DNA from: Paraburkholderia podalyriae
GTDB lineage: Bacteria > Pseudomonadota > Gammaproteobacteria > Burkholderiales > Burkholderiaceae
DNA: 64,000 nt
Direction of reading: 5' to 3'
Assembly (NCBI RefSeq): GCF_014397785.1
Contig: NZ_VZQQ01000012.1
Location: 62,001 to 126,000 of the forward strand
Below, piece by piece: positions 35,113 to 45,018 of this stretch (the stretch's first letter is position 1; every line of letters starts with the position of its first letter). The notes under the pieces were generated by a model. That model did not search any database and had not been told where the DNA came from. It saw only the letters and a list, made by a program, of their open reading frames with translations. Both the position numbers and the translations under genes were made by a program.

Positions 35113-36753
35113 TCAAGCGACCGTCGCCGGATAGAACAGCCGGTTCAACAGGGTACGCACCATCGGCGCCAGCTCGCCGGCCGTCAGACCCGCGGGGCCG
35201 TGGCCTTGCTCGCTCAGCGTATCGGCGGCAAGGCCGTGCAGATAGACGCCCGCGAGCGCCGCCTCGTAGCGAGGCAGGTGCTGCGCGAGCAGCGCGCCGA
35301 TGATGCCGCCGAGCACGTCGCCGGTGCCGCCCGTCGCGAGCGCGGCGTTGCCGGTCGGGTTCAGCGCGAGGCGGCCGTCGGGCGCGGCGATGAGGGTGCC
35401 GGCGCCCTTCAGCACGACAATGCTCGCAAAACGCGCGCCGAGCGCGCGGGCGGCCGCGGGCCGGTCGCGCTGCACGCTCGCCGCGTCGCTGCCGAGCAGG
35501 CGCGCCGCTTCGAGAGGATGCGGCGTGAGGATGCACGGATCGCCTTGCACGCCGCGCGCGGTGACTTCGGCGGCGAGCGCGGGATCTTTGGCGATCAGGT
35601 TCAGCGCGTCGGCATCGAACAGCTTCGGGACGTCGAGCGGCAGCACGTCGTGCAGTACGCGCGTAGCACGTTCGCCATGCCCCATGCCGCAGCCGATCGC
35701 AAGTGCGTCCATCGAATCGAGCGGCAGCGTGTCGATCGGATGCAGCATCAGTTCAGGGTGCTGCGGATCGTAGGGCGGGGCACCTTCGCCGAGCAGCGCG
35801 ACGTGCACCTTGCCCGCGCCGGTGTAGAGCGCCGCGCGCGCCGCGAGGATCGGCGCGCCGCACATGCCGGTGTCGCCGCCGACCACCGCGAGGCTGCCAA
35901 AGGTGCCCTTGTTGGTCGCGAAGTCGCGCGGGGGCATGAACGGGCCAAAGAGCCCTGGGGCGCTGAGCTGCATCGCGGCACGCGGGCCGCCTGTGCCGGC
36001 ATCCGGGCTGCCGTCGTCATCGATTCCCGCCGCGAGTCCGATCGGTGCGACCGTCACCCGGCCGGCGAGGTCGCGGCCCTGAGCGGTGAAAAGCCCCGGC
36101 TTCGCGCCGATGAACGTGATCGTGTGCGTCGCATGAACCGCCGTCGCCGCGTTGCCGCCGATCACCGCGCCGGTGTCGCTGTCGAGCCCGCTCGGCACGT
36201 CGAGCGCGAGCACGGCGCCTTGTGTCGGGCGCGTCTTCGTGCGCTGCGACAACTGCCGCGCGAGTGCCGCGAACACGCCATCGAGCGGCCGCGCGAGGCC
36301 GATGCCGAACATGCCGTCGACGAGCCAGCCATAGCCGTCGAGCGAGGCCGGCGGCGCCGCGTCGATCGGCACGCCGGCAGCGCGTGCGGCCTCGAGCGCC
36401 CAGCGCGCGTCGGCGGGCTTCACGTCGACCGGCATGCAGACTTCGACGGCGACGCCGGCCTTATGCAGTTCGGTCGCGACGACCAGCGCATCGCCGCCGT
36501 TGTTGCCGGGGCCGGCGATCAGGCACACGCGCTGCTGCGACTTCGTCACCGACGTATCGGCGGCGATTCGTTCGAGCAGCCAGCGCGCGGCCGCGAGGCC
36601 GGCGCGCGCCATCAGGGTATGTTCGGGCAGCGTCGCGGCGGCCTGGGATTCGGCGATCCGCAAATCGGTCAGCGTCAGCAGCGGCAGCGCGCGCGGCTGC
36701 GAGTCGGTCAGCGGATCGAACAGGGTGGGCAGCGAGTTTTCTGCGTCTGACAT
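35113..36753 (-). CDS. nnr: bifunctional NAD(P)H-hydrate epimerase/ADP-dependent NAD(P)H-hydrate dehydratase
   Basis: A 546-residue metabolite-repair enzyme. The N-terminal YjeF_N epimerase domain has VCLIAGPGNNGGDALVVA and the C-terminal ribokinase-like dehydratase domain (from about 285) has NKGTFGSLAVVGGDTGMCGA, GCGMG and the anion-hole/catalytic motif ATGGTGDVLGGIIGALLAQ. Together they restore hydrated NADH and NADPH. Between the domains is a linker rich in Gly/Asp. Upstream of pgi on the same strand but 187 bp away, so not clearly one operon. Confidence 0.95.
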   Translation of the reverse strand: MSDAENSLPTLFDPLTDSQPRALPLLTLTDLRIAESQAAATLPEHTLMARAGLAAARWLLERIAADTSVTKSQQRVCLIAGPGNNGGDALVVATELHKAGVAVEVCMPVDVKPADARWALEAARAAGVPIDAAPPASLDGYGWLVDGMFGIGLARPLDGVFAALARQLSQRTKTRPTQGAVLALDVPSGLDSDTGAVIGGNAATAVHATHTITFIGAKPGLFTAQGRDLAGRVTVAPIGLAAGIDDDGSPDAGTGGPRAAMQLSAPGLFGPFMPPRDFATNKGTFGSLAVVGGDTGMCGAPILAARAALYTGAGKVHVALLGEGAPPYDPQHPELMLHPIDTLPLDSMDALAIGCGMGHGERATRVLHDVLPLDVPKLFDADALNLIAKDPALAAEVTARGVQGDPCILTPHPLEAARLLGSDAASVQRDRPAAARALGARFASIVVLKGAGTLIAAPDGRLALNPTGNAALATGGTGDVLGGIIGALLAQHLPRYEAALAGVYLHGLAADTLSEQGHGPAGLTAGELAPMVRTLLNRLFYPATVA

Positions 36754-36867
36754 GGCGAAGCCTGGCGGTGCGCCCGTGGCACGGCGGGCAGACTTTGGAA
36801 TCGCTATGGTAGTGCCGAAACGCGCACGGCGTGCGGCTGTTTCGGTTCAACAGGAGCGCGCGAGGCC

Positions 36868-38163
36868 TTACTGGAACCGCTGCGGCCGCAACGCCGCGAG
36901 CGTATCCGGTGGCAGCGTCGGCGTCTGTCCCGACATCAGCTCGGCTACGAGCTTGCCCGCGCCGCAGGCGAGACCCCAGCCGGCCGGGCCATGCCCGACG
37001 TTGACGAACAGCCGCGGATGCCGCGCGTTGCCGATCACCGGCAAGCCATCGGGCGACAGCAGTTTCACGCCTTCCCAGGGCAGCGCCGCCGAAATGCGCG
37101 CCGCGCCCGGAATCCAGTCGTGGGTCGCCTGGCCAAGCAGCGCGAGCGCCTCTTTGGTCAGCGCTTCGCCGAGCGGCTTGTCGATCTGGCTGGCGCTTCG
37201 CAGCACCCCGCCGCCCGCGATCCGCAGCCGATGGTTCATGCGGCTGATGCCGATGCGCTTGACCGCATCGACGATCGCGACGTGCGGCGCGCATTCCTCG
37301 TGCGCGATCGGTGCGACCAGCGTATGCAGCCGCAGCGGATGCAGCGGCAGCCTGAGCCCCGCGCGCTCGAGCAGCGCGAGGCTGCCGTAACCGGCCGCGA
37401 CCACGACCGCGTCGGCCTGGACCACGTCGATTTCGCGCGAGCGGGGCGCGCCGTCGCGCGGCGCGAGTTCGACCGCCGCACGCTGGCTCTCGAGCCGAAT
37501 GCCTGTCACTTCACAGTTCGCCATGAACTGCACGCCGCCCAGCGTATCGAGCACCTGTTTGACGAGCTTCGTGAAGAGCGGACAGTTGGCGGTGCGCTCG
37601 TGCTCGAACCGCACGCCGCCCGCGAATTCCGGGTCGGTGGGCACCGCGTGCTCGAACGCCGCGCATTCCGCCGGGCTCAGCACGTGATGCGGCACCTCGA
37701 ACTGGCGCAGCAGATCGAGTGCGGCCGCGCTCAGCTCCCATTCGTGCACGGCGCGCACGAGATACAGGAGCCCGCTCGCCTGTTCGAATTCGAGGCCGAA
37801 GCGGGCTTCGACGTCGGCCATCGCATCGCGCGAGGATTCGATTAGCGGCCGCAGCAGCGCGTATTGGCGCGCGAACGCCCCGGCTTCCTGCCACTCGCCG
37901 AGCTGCTTGATGAACTGCCGCGCGGCGCCGTTGAAACCGGTCTTGCTGATCACGCCATTTTTCGCGTTGTAGCGGCTCGCCATGAACGTCGGGCCGAACC
38001 AGACGTCGAGCGGCGTCGGCAGCACGGTGCCGCCTTGCCCATAGGTGGCGCCTTGCGCGACGGTCGCGTGACGCTCGACGACGCATACCCGGTGGCCGGC
38101 CGCGCGCAGGTGATAAGCGGTGGCGACGCCCGCTATCCCGCCGCCAATGACGATGACATCCAT
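36868..38163 (-). CDS. dadA: D-amino acid dehydrogenase small subunit
   Basis: A 431-residue FAD-dependent oxidoreductase of the DAO family that deaminates D-amino acids and passes electrons to the respiratory chain. The N-terminal dinucleotide-binding motif is VIVIGGGIAGVATAYHL, and the C-terminal FAD region is NVGHGPAGWGLACGAGKLVAELM. The start at 38163 (MDVIVIGGG) fits the family; the frame is open a further 106 codons upstream but that part is low-complexity Arg/Pro sequence, antisense to the purL 5' region. No racemase gene (dadX) is adjacent. Confidence 0.9.
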   Translation of the reverse strand: MDVIVIGGGIAGVATAYHLRAAGHRVCVVERHATVAQGATYGQGGTVLPTPLDVWFGPTFMASRYNAKNGVISKTGFNGAARQFIKQLGEWQEAGAFARQYALLRPLIESSRDAMADVEARFGLEFEQASGLLYLVRAVHEWELSAAALDLLRQFEVPHHVLSPAECAAFEHAVPTDPEFAGGVRFEHERTANCPLFTKLVKQVLDTLGGVQFMANCEVTGIRLESQRAAVELAPRDGAPRSREIDVVQADAVVVAAGYGSLALLERAGLRLPLHPLRLHTLVAPIAHEECAPHVAIVDAVKRIGISRMNHRLRIAGGGVLRSASQIDKPLGEALTKEALALLGQATHDWIPGAARISAALPWEGVKLLSPDGLPVIGNARHPRLFVNVGHGPAGWGLACGAGKLVAELMSGQTPTLPPDTLAALRPQRFQ

Positions 38164-38479
38164 TGCTCTGATTCGATGTGCCGACGGGCCGCTCGCGCGC
38201 GTTCCCGTTGGCTGTGACATGCGGCGCCCCGCCGGGTGAAGCCCTGGCCGCGTGCGCCGATCTGGTGAAACGCGAATGATAGCAGTCAAAACACCCGCGC
38301 GGCGACGCGACGGGCAGCGCGGCGAGGGCGCGCGGGGCCGGGCGCTGTCGGCCGCCCACGCACCCGGGAGCCCGCTGGAAGCCAGTTCCCGGGGTATAAT
38401 CCCGGACTTCCTTTCCGCCTCACGTCGCCTGCATGCGCGGGGCTCTCCGGCATCAATGAGCGACGCAACGTCAAGTCCC
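38164..38479. other. divergent intergenic region between dadA and purL, 316 bp
   Basis: GC-rich, with the purL -10 element at 38395-38400. An unusually symmetrical GC stretch (cacccgggagcccgctggaagcc) precedes it. No gene is seen; both strands are open in long frames for compositional reasons only. Confidence 0.5.
38395..38400 (+). promoter_or_regulatory. -10 element of purL
   Basis: A perfect TATAAT in an otherwise GC-rich segment (ggggTATAATccc), about 80 bp before the purL start. No convincing -35, which suggests an activated or regulated promoter. Confidence 0.45.
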
Positions 38480-41400
38480 ATGGCCCACTTCTCGTGTTTC
38501 CCCGGCGCTTCGGCCCTTTCCGATTTCCGTCAAACCCGCCTGCTCGACACACTCACGCGCATCGACGCGAATATCACCGGCGTGCGCGGGCAGTATCTGC
38601 ACTTCGTCAACGCCCAGACCGAACTGTCCGCTGAAGACCGCGCGAAGGTCGAGGCGCTGATGCACTACGGCGATCCGTTCGAAGCAGGCAACGAGCGTGG
38701 CACCGTCGAGACCTTCCTCGTCGTGCCGCGCTTTGGCACCGTGTCGCCGTGGGCCAGCAAGGCAACCGACATCGCGCATCTATGCGGCCTCACGCAGGTG
38801 CGCCGCATCGAGCGCGGCGTCGAATACACGGTGACACTGAAAAGCGGCCTGCTCGGCGGCAGGAAGACGCTGTCCGACGAAGCGCGTGCGGCCGTCGCCG
38901 CGGCGCTGCACGACCGCATGACCGAGAGCGTCGTGCCGTCGCACGACCATGCGCTGCATCTGTTCGACGAACTGCCGGCCAGGCCGCTGCAAACCGTCGA
39001 CGTGCTCGCGAGCGGCCGCGCCGCGCTCGAAACCGCCAACGCGGAACTCGGCCTCGCGCTCGCCGACGACGAAATCGATTATCTGGTCGACGCGTTCACG
39101 AAGCTCGGCCGCAATCCGACCGATGTCGAGCTGATGATGTTCGCGCAGGCCAACAGCGAACACTGCCGCCACAAGATCTTCAACGCGGACTGGACGATCG
39201 ACGGCGAAAAGCAGGACATGTCGCTGTTCAACATGATCCGCAACACCGAGAAGCTGAATCCGCAGGGCACGATCGTCGCGTATTCGGATAACTCGGCGAT
39301 CATGGTCGGCGGCATGGCCGAGCGCTGGTTCCCGCGCACGCCGGCGCAGCTCGGCGCGAGCGAATTGCCCGAGCACTATGGCCGCAGCGTCGAGCTCACG
39401 CACACGCTGATGAAGGTGGAAACGCACAACCATCCGACCGCGATCTCGCCGTTCCCGGGCGCCGCGACCGGCGCTGGCGGCGAAATCCGCGACGAAGGCG
39501 CGACGGGCCGCGGCGCGCGTCCGAAGGCCGGTCTCGCGGGCTTCACGGTATCGAACCTCGAACTGCCGGATGGCGTCGAGACATGGGAAAACGCGCGCGA
39601 TGCGGCGCAGCCGCTCGCACAGCGCAATCCGGCCGACCAGCACGAAGCGTATGGCCGCCCGGACCGCATCGCGTCGCCGCTGCAGATCATGATCGACGGC
39701 CCGCTCGGCGGCGCCGCATTCAACAACGAATTCGGCCGGCCGAATCTCGGCGGCTACTTCCGCACCTACGAGCAGAACGTCGCGGGCCTCGTGCGCGGCT
39801 ATCACAAGCCGATCATGATCGCCGGCGGCATCGGCAATATCTCCGACCAGCACACGCACAAGCACGATCTGCCGGAAGGCTCGCTGCTGATCCAGATCGG
39901 CGGTCCGGGCATGCGCATCGGCATGGGCGGTGGCGCCGCGAGCTCGATGGCGACCGGCACCAACACGGCCGAGCTCGATTTCGACTCGGTGCAGCGCGGC
40001 AACCCGGAAATCGAGCGGCGCGCGCAGGAAGTCATCAACGCGTGCTGGCAACTCGGCGACAAGAACCCGATCCTAAGCATTCACGACGTCGGCGCGGGCG
40101 GTCTGTCGAACGCGTTCCCCGAGGTGGTGGACGGTGCAGGCAAGGGTGCATTGTTTGAACTGCGCAAGATCCAGCTCGAAGAGAGCGGCCTGTCGCCGCG
40201 CGAAATCTGGTCGAACGAAGCGCAGGAGCGCTACGTGCTTGCGATCGCGCCGGCCGATTTGCCGGTGTTCGAGGCAATGTGCAAGCGCGAGCGCTGCCCG
40301 TTCGCGGTGATCGGCACGGCCACCGCCGAGCGTCAACTGAAGCTGATCGACGCCGAACAGCCGGAAGGCGCGCACCAGCCGGTCGATATGCCGATGGAAG
40401 TGCTGCTCGGCAAGGCGCCGCGTATGCACCGCGACGTGAAGCATGTCGAGCGCAGGCTCGAACCGGTCGACGTGACCGGCCTCGCGCTGCAGGACGTCGC
40501 GCAGAGCGTGCTGCGTCATCCGACGGTCGCGAGCAAGTCGTTCCTGATCACGATCGGCGACCGCTCGGTCGGCGGCACGACCGCGCGCGACCAGATGGTC
40601 GGTCCGTGGCAGGTGCCGGTGGCCGACGTCGCGATCACGACGATGGACTACGCAGGCTTCAGCGGCGAAGCGATGACGATGTCCGAGCGCACGCCGCTCG
40701 CCGTCATCAACGCACCGGCCTCTGGCCGTATGGCGGTCGGCGAGGCGATCACCAACATCGCGGCGGCGCCGATCGCGTCGCTCGACAAACTCAAGCTGTC
40801 GGCCAACTGGATGGCCGCGTGCGGCGCGCCTGGCGAAGACGCCGCGCTCTACGACACGGTCAAGGCGATCGGCATGGAACTGTGCCCGGCGCTCGGTATC
40901 GGCATTCCGGTCGGCAAGGATTCGCTGTCGATGCGCACACGCTGGGAGGAGAGCGGCGTCGCGAAGGAAGTGGTCGCGCCGGTGTCGCTGATCATCTCCG
41001 CGTTCGCGCCGGTCGAAGACGTGCGCCGCCATCTGACGCCGCAACTGAAGCGCGTGAGCGAAGTCGGCGAGTCGGTGCTGATCGCGATCGATCTCGGCCG
41101 CGGCAAGCAGCGTCTGGGCGGCAGCATCCTCGCGCAGGTCACGCAGCAGGTCGGCGACACGGTACCGGACGTCGACGATCCGGAAGATCTGAAGCGCTTC
41201 TTCAACGCGATCCAGGCGCTCAATCGCGACGGCAAGCTGCTCGCGTACCACGACCGCTCGGACGGCGGTCTGTGGGCGACGGTCTGCGAAATGGCATTCG
41301 CGGGTCACGCGGGCGTGTCGCTGAACGTCGACATGCTGGTGCTCGACGCGCATCACGAATCCGATTACGGCGACGCGAAGGACTGGGCGAAGCAGACCAG

Positions 41401-42562
41401 CGGCCGCCGCGAAGACCGCACGCTGCGCGCGCTCTTCAACGAAGAACTCGGCGCCGTCGTGCAAGTGCGCACGGCCGATCGCGACGCGGTGCTCGCCGCG
41501 CTGCGCGAGCATGGTCTGTCGGCGTGCTCGCACGTGATCGGCAAGACCAGCGAGCGCGACCTGATCGAGATTTATCGCGACGCGAAGAAGGTCTACGAAG
41601 CGCCGCGTGCCGAACTGCATCGCACGTGGAGCGAGGTGAGCTGGCGCATCGCGCGTCTGCGCGACAACCCGGCTTGTGCCGACGCCGAATACGACGCGCT
41701 GCTGGATACGGCCGACCCGGGCATCACGCCGGTGCTGAGCTTCGATCCGGCTGACGATGTCGCCGCGCCGTTCATTGGCAAGGGCGCGCGTCCGCGCGTC
41801 GCGATCCTGCGCGAGCAGGGCGTGAACTCGCATCTGGAGACGGCCTATGCATTCGATCGCGCCGGCTTCGATGCGCACGACGTGCACATGAGCGACCTGC
41901 TGGCGGGCCGCGCGAACCTCGCCGATTTCGCGGGCGCGGTCGCGTGCGGCGGCTTCTCGTACGGCGATACGCTGGGTGCCGGCGAAGGCTGGGCCAAGAC
42001 GATCCGCTTCAATGCGCAACTGGCCGACATGTTCGCCGCGTTCTTCGGTCGTGACGACACGTTCGCGCTCGGCATCTGCAACGGCTGTCAGATGATGAGC
42101 AGCCTCGCGTCGATGATCCCCGGCGCCGAAGCATGGCCGAAGTTCACGCGCAACAAGTCCGAGAAGTTCGAGGCGCGTTTCTCGCTCGTCGAGGTGCAGG
42201 CATCGCCGTCGATGTTCTTCGCCGGCATGGAAGGCTCGCGCATTCCGGTCGCGGTCGCGCACGGCGAAGGCTTTGCGGATTTCTCGCAGCAGGGCGACAG
42301 GTCGAAGGTCGCGGTCGCGATGCGCTATGTCGATCACCGTGGTCAGGCGACCGAGCAGTATCCGTTCAACCCGAACGGTTCGCCCGAGGGCATCACGTCG
42401 GTCACGACGGCCGACGGCCGTTTCACGGTGCTGATGCCGCACACGGAGCGCGTGCATCGCACGGTGCAGATGAGCTGGCATCCGCAGGGCTGGGGCGAGA
42501 TCGGCACGGATGCGAGCCCATGGCTGCGCGTGTTCCAGAACGCGCGCCGCTGGCTCGGTTGA
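38480..42562 (+). CDS. purL: phosphoribosylformylglycinamidine synthase (large form)
   Basis: A 1360-residue single-chain FGAM synthase of purine biosynthesis: FGAR plus glutamine and ATP to FGAM. The N-terminal PurS-like domain, linker, two AIRS-type synthetase halves (ANSEHCRHKIFNADW; VETHNHPTAISPFPGAATG; GGAASSMATGTNTAELDFDSVQR) and the C-terminal glutamine amidotransferase domain are all present. The last has its nucleophile in LGICNGCQMM and catalytic His/Glu near the end (SWHPQGWGE). The start chosen is ATG 38480 (MAHFSCFPG), giving usual family length; an ATG at 38456 is an alternative. Monocistronic. Confidence 0.97.
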   Translation: MAHFSCFPGASALSDFRQTRLLDTLTRIDANITGVRGQYLHFVNAQTELSAEDRAKVEALMHYGDPFEAGNERGTVETFLVVPRFGTVSPWASKATDIAHLCGLTQVRRIERGVEYTVTLKSGLLGGRKTLSDEARAAVAAALHDRMTESVVPSHDHALHLFDELPARPLQTVDVLASGRAALETANAELGLALADDEIDYLVDAFTKLGRNPTDVELMMFAQANSEHCRHKIFNADWTIDGEKQDMSLFNMIRNTEKLNPQGTIVAYSDNSAIMVGGMAERWFPRTPAQLGASELPEHYGRSVELTHTLMKVETHNHPTAISPFPGAATGAGGEIRDEGATGRGARPKAGLAGFTVSNLELPDGVETWENARDAAQPLAQRNPADQHEAYGRPDRIASPLQIMIDGPLGGAAFNNEFGRPNLGGYFRTYEQNVAGLVRGYHKPIMIAGGIGNISDQHTHKHDLPEGSLLIQIGGPGMRIGMGGGAASSMATGTNTAELDFDSVQRGNPEIERRAQEVINACWQLGDKNPILSIHDVGAGGLSNAFPEVVDGAGKGALFELRKIQLEESGLSPREIWSNEAQERYVLAIAPADLPVFEAMCKRERCPFAVIGTATAERQLKLIDAEQPEGAHQPVDMPMEVLLGKAPRMHRDVKHVERRLEPVDVTGLALQDVAQSVLRHPTVASKSFLITIGDRSVGGTTARDQMVGPWQVPVADVAITTMDYAGFSGEAMTMSERTPLAVINAPASGRMAVGEAITNIAAAPIASLDKLKLSANWMAACGAPGEDAALYDTVKAIGMELCPALGIGIPVGKDSLSMRTRWEESGVAKEVVAPVSLIISAFAPVEDVRRHLTPQLKRVSEVGESVLIAIDLGRGKQRLGGSILAQVTQQVGDTVPDVDDPEDLKRFFNAIQALNRDGKLLAYHDRSDGGLWATVCEMAFAGHAGVSLNVDMLVLDAHHESDYGDAKDWAKQTSGRREDRTLRALFNEELGAVVQVRTADRDAVLAALREHGLSACSHVIGKTSERDLIEIYRDAKKVYEAPRAELHRTWSEVSWRIARLRDNPACADAEYDALLDTADPGITPVLSFDPADDVAAPFIGKGARPRVAILREQGVNSHLETAYAFDRAGFDAHDVHMSDLLAGRANLADFAGAVACGGFSYGDTLGAGEGWAKTIRFNAQLADMFAAFFGRDDTFALGICNGCQMMSSLASMIPGAEAWPKFTRNKSEKFEARFSLVEVQASPSMFFAGMEGSRIPVAVAHGEGFADFSQQGDRSKVAVAMRYVDHRGQATEQYPFNPNGSPEGITSVTTADGRFTVLMPHTERVHRTVQMSWHPQGWGEIGTDASPWLRVFQNARRWLG

Positions 42563-42644
42563 TGAGTCGAGGGGCTGCCACCCGCGTGCGGCGGCTCCTG
42601 TTTTGCGGCAGCCACGCACGCCGCCGCTGCAAATCTTGCAGCAA

Positions 42645-42669
42645 CAAAAAAGCCGCCCACGGGCGGCTT
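42645..42669 (-). terminator. terminator between purL and the parvulin gene
   Basis: A 9-bp stem (aagccgccc with gggcggctt). On the minus strand it is followed by a run of six Ts, so it ends the msrB-yciB-bolA-ppiC run; it may work for purL as well. Confidence 0.8.
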
Positions 42670-42728
42670 TATCGCATTCATGCTTCAGAGCCAGACGGAC
42701 TATCAGAAGATAATCTGCCCGCCGACCT

Positions 42729-43508
42729 TTACTGAATCTTCGCGTTCTTGCGCAGGTTCTCTTCGAACGCCTGCAGCTTTTCCTGCTGGATCTGCTGCAC
42801 GATCTGCGCGCGCACCTGCTCGAGCGGGGGCGGCGTGACGGCGCGGATGCCATCGACACGGATGATGTGCCAGCCGAATTGCGTATGCACCGGCGTGTCG
42901 GTCATCTGGCCTTTCTGCAGATGCGTGGCCGCGTCCGCGAATTCAGGCACGTAGGCCTTCGGGTCCGACCAGTCGAGGTCGCCGCCGTTCTTGCCCGATC
43001 CCGGGTCCTTCGAGTACTGCTTGGCCAGAGCCTCGAAGCTTGCGCCGGCCTTGATCTTCGCGATCAGATCCTTCGCCTGCTGCTCGTTGTCGACCAGGAT
43101 ATGGTGCAGGTGATATTCGTTGCCGCCCGCATCCTTGACGAGCGCGTTGTAGCGCGCGGTGACTTCGGCATCGGTCGGCTGGTTGGTCTTCACGAAGTCT
43201 TCGATCAATGCGCGCAGCACCACGGTTTGCTGCGCGACCGCGATTTGGGCCTTGACGTCCGGACGATTCGGTAGCCCGCGACGCAGGGCTTCCTGCATCA
43301 GGATTTCGCGGTTCACGAGCTCTTCGCGCACGGCCTGCTGCAGTTGCGGCGTGTCCTGCTGTCCCTGATGAACCAGTTGCTGGATCAATGCATCGGCGCG
43401 CGACTTCGGAATCGACGTACCGTTGACGACGGCGATGTTCTGTGCGAATGCAGGTGCGGCCGCGAACGCAGCCAGCAATACCCAGAGGCGGGTTTTCTTC
43501 AAGGTCAT
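42729..43508 (-). CDS. periplasmic parvulin-type peptidyl-prolyl isomerase
   Basis: A 259-residue exported protein. The start MTLKKTRLWVLLAAF begins a clear signal peptide with cleavage after AFA (about residue 22). A SurA-N-like helical segment (residues about 25-120) precedes a parvulin domain with EYHLHHILVDNEQQA, GGDLDWSDPKAYVPEF and FGWHIIRVD. It is a PpiC/SurA relative that would catalyse prolyl isomerisation or chaperone envelope proteins. Last gene of the msrB-yciB-bolA run; the terminator at 42645 follows. Confidence 0.93.
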   Translation of the reverse strand: MTLKKTRLWVLLAAFAAAPAFAQNIAVVNGTSIPKSRADALIQQLVHQGQQDTPQLQQAVREELVNREILMQEALRRGLPNRPDVKAQIAVAQQTVVLRALIEDFVKTNQPTDAEVTARYNALVKDAGGNEYHLHHILVDNEQQAKDLIAKIKAGASFEALAKQYSKDPGSGKNGGDLDWSDPKAYVPEFADAATHLQKGQMTDTPVHTQFGWHIIRVDGIRAVTPPPLEQVRAQIVQQIQQEKLQAFEENLRKNAKIQ

Positions 43509-43518
43509 CGAAAGGTTC

Positions 43519-43830
43519 CTAGCGGGGCAACAAAGCAAATTCTTCGGGCGTATACGCCGTGATGGCAAGGGCATGAATACCGCGCTGCATGGCATCGGCC
43601 AGCGCATCATACACCATGCGATGCCGCGCCACGCGGGGCTTGCCGGCAAACGCGACGGCCACGATCGTGACACTGAAATGACCGCCGGCCGAGGCGCCGG
43701 CGTGGCCCGCGTGCTGCGCACTGTCGTCGGTGATGCGGATCGACTCGACGGGCGCGAGCGCGGCCGCGAGGCGCGCTTCGATCAGCGCGGCGCGCTCGGC
43801 GGTGGTGGCGTGCATAAACAGGTCGCTCAT
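43519..43830 (-). CDS. BolA family protein
   Basis: A 103-residue BolA-like protein with the class II KH-like fold. Recognisable features are IEARLAAALAPVESIRITDDS, the histidine-containing HFSVTIVAVAF segment, RVARHRMVYDAL and GIHALAITAYTPEE. BolA proteins act with monothiol glutaredoxins in Fe-S cluster trafficking and in transcriptional responses to stress. An alanine/glycine/histidine-rich loop (AQHAGHAGASAGGH) is longer than in E. coli BolA. It starts 1 bp after the yciB stop, so translation is likely coupled. Confidence 0.93.
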   Translation of the reverse strand: MSDLFMHATTAERAALIEARLAAALAPVESIRITDDSAQHAGHAGASAGGHFSVTIVAVAFAGKPRVARHRMVYDALADAMQRGIHALAITAYTPEEFALLPR

Positions 43831-43831
43831 G

Positions 43832-44362
43832 TCATTCCTCCTTCATGTACTTCGACAGCCACAGGCTCTGTCCGACGATGAACACGAGCAGGCAGCCGGT
43901 CGCGCCGAACAGTTTGAAATTGACCCACTGATCGGTCGTGTAGTGATACGCGACGAACAGGTTCAGCAGACCGAGCAGCACGAAAAACACCGCCCAGATC
44001 CGGTTCAGCTTGCCCCAGATCGCGTGCGGCAGCGTGATCTGCTTGCCCATCATCGCTTCGATCAGGTTCTTGTCGAAGCCGAGCTGCGTCACGATCAGCG
44101 CGACCGAAAACGCCCAGTACAGCACGGTCGGCTTCCATTTGATGAAGGTGTCGTTGTGCAGCACGAGCGTCGCGCCGCCGAATACCACGACGACGCCGAG
44201 GCTCACCCACAGCATCGGATCGACCTTGCGGTGGCGGAAAGCCACCCACGCGATCTGCACCAGCGTGGCGACGATCGCCACTGCCGTCGCCGTGAAAATG
44301 CCCCAGATCTTGAAGGCGACGAAGAACAGGATGATCGGGAACAGATCGAACAGGAATTTCAT
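43832..44362 (-). CDS. yciB: septation protein A / inner-membrane protein YciB
   Basis: A 176-residue integral membrane protein with about five transmembrane segments (MKFLFDLFPIILFFVAF at the N-terminus; LVQIAWVAF; VSLGVVVVFGGATLVL; VLYWAFSVALIVTQL; IWAVFFVLLGLLNLFVAY; LLVFIVGQSLWL). YciB (IspZ) contributes to cell-envelope integrity and division. The length is usual. The frame is open upstream to 44887, but that part is antisense-like and not conserved. Operon with bolA and the parvulin gene. Confidence 0.95.
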   Translation of the reverse strand: MKFLFDLFPIILFFVAFKIWGIFTATAVAIVATLVQIAWVAFRHRKVDPMLWVSLGVVVVFGGATLVLHNDTFIKWKPTVLYWAFSVALIVTQLGFDKNLIEAMMGKQITLPHAIWGKLNRIWAVFFVLLGLLNLFVAYHYTTDQWVNFKLFGATGCLLVFIVGQSLWLSKYMKEE

Positions 44363-44523
44363 TATCTGGTCGGGAAGTCGGAGAGTGAGTCGAAGAGTGA
44401 AGCGCGCCCGGTTGGCGTGCAAGGTGCGGCGCCCGCTGGCGAGTGGAACTGCCGCATTGGAAGGGCGCCGCGCGCGGTTCGCGCCGCGGCGCCCGAGGCG
44501 CGAAGGCCTGCTGCCGCGCCGCG

Positions 44524-44943
44524 TTACTTGGGCTCGAATTGTAACGCAGCCGAATTGATGCAGTAACGCAGACCGGTCGGCGCGGGGCCGTCCTCGAACA
44601 CGTGGCCCAGATGCGCGCCGCAGTTCTTGCACTGCACCTCGATGCGCAGCATGCCATGCGAGCGGTCGGTCTTCTCGGCAATCACCTCGCCGTTGATGGG
44701 CCGGAAGTAGCTCGGCCAGCCGCAGCCGGCGTCGAACTTGGTGTCCGATTCGAACAGCGGCGTGCCGCAGCACACACAGTCGTAGACGCCGCGTTCCCAG
44801 TAATCGTTGTAGCGGCCCGAGAACGGGCGCTCGGTGGCCGCGTGGCGCGTCACCTGGTATTCGATGTCGGACAGCTCTTCGCGCCACTCGGCATCGCTTT
44901 TCTGTACGGCTGGCGCGTCATGCTTATCGTCGGGGTTGCTCAT
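44524..44943 (-). CDS. msrB: peptide methionine sulfoxide reductase MsrB
   Basis: A 139-residue enzyme reducing methionine-R-sulfoxide. Zinc ligands are the two CxxC pairs (Cys56/Cys59 in CVCCG and Cys105/Cys108 in CKNCG). The catalytic cysteine is Cys128 in GLRYCINSAAL, and GCGWPSYFRPI is conserved. Located just upstream of yciB on the same strand, 161 bp apart, and downstream of selO, which also acts in oxidative-stress handling. Confidence 0.97.
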   Translation of the reverse strand: MSNPDDKHDAPAVQKSDAEWREELSDIEYQVTRHAATERPFSGRYNDYWERGVYDCVCCGTPLFESDTKFDAGCGWPSYFRPINGEVIAEKTDRSHGMLRIEVQCKNCGAHLGHVFEDGPAPTGLRYCINSAALQFEPK

Positions 44944-45018
44944 GGTCGGGTTCCTGTCTCGGGTTTGTCTTGGTGCTTTCTCGCGGGGCGGCCGTGGCGA
45001 TTGCGCCGCACCGGCGCG

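Noticed and set aside
38252..38479. Upstream extension of purL (in-frame codons from 38252)
   Set aside because: The extra residues are Arg/Gly/Ala low-complexity, span the promoter -10 element, and exceed the family's normal length.
40073..42859. A 928-codon minus-strand open frame opposite purL
   Set aside because: It mirrors purL codon bias and runs past the end of the gene without any conserved motif.
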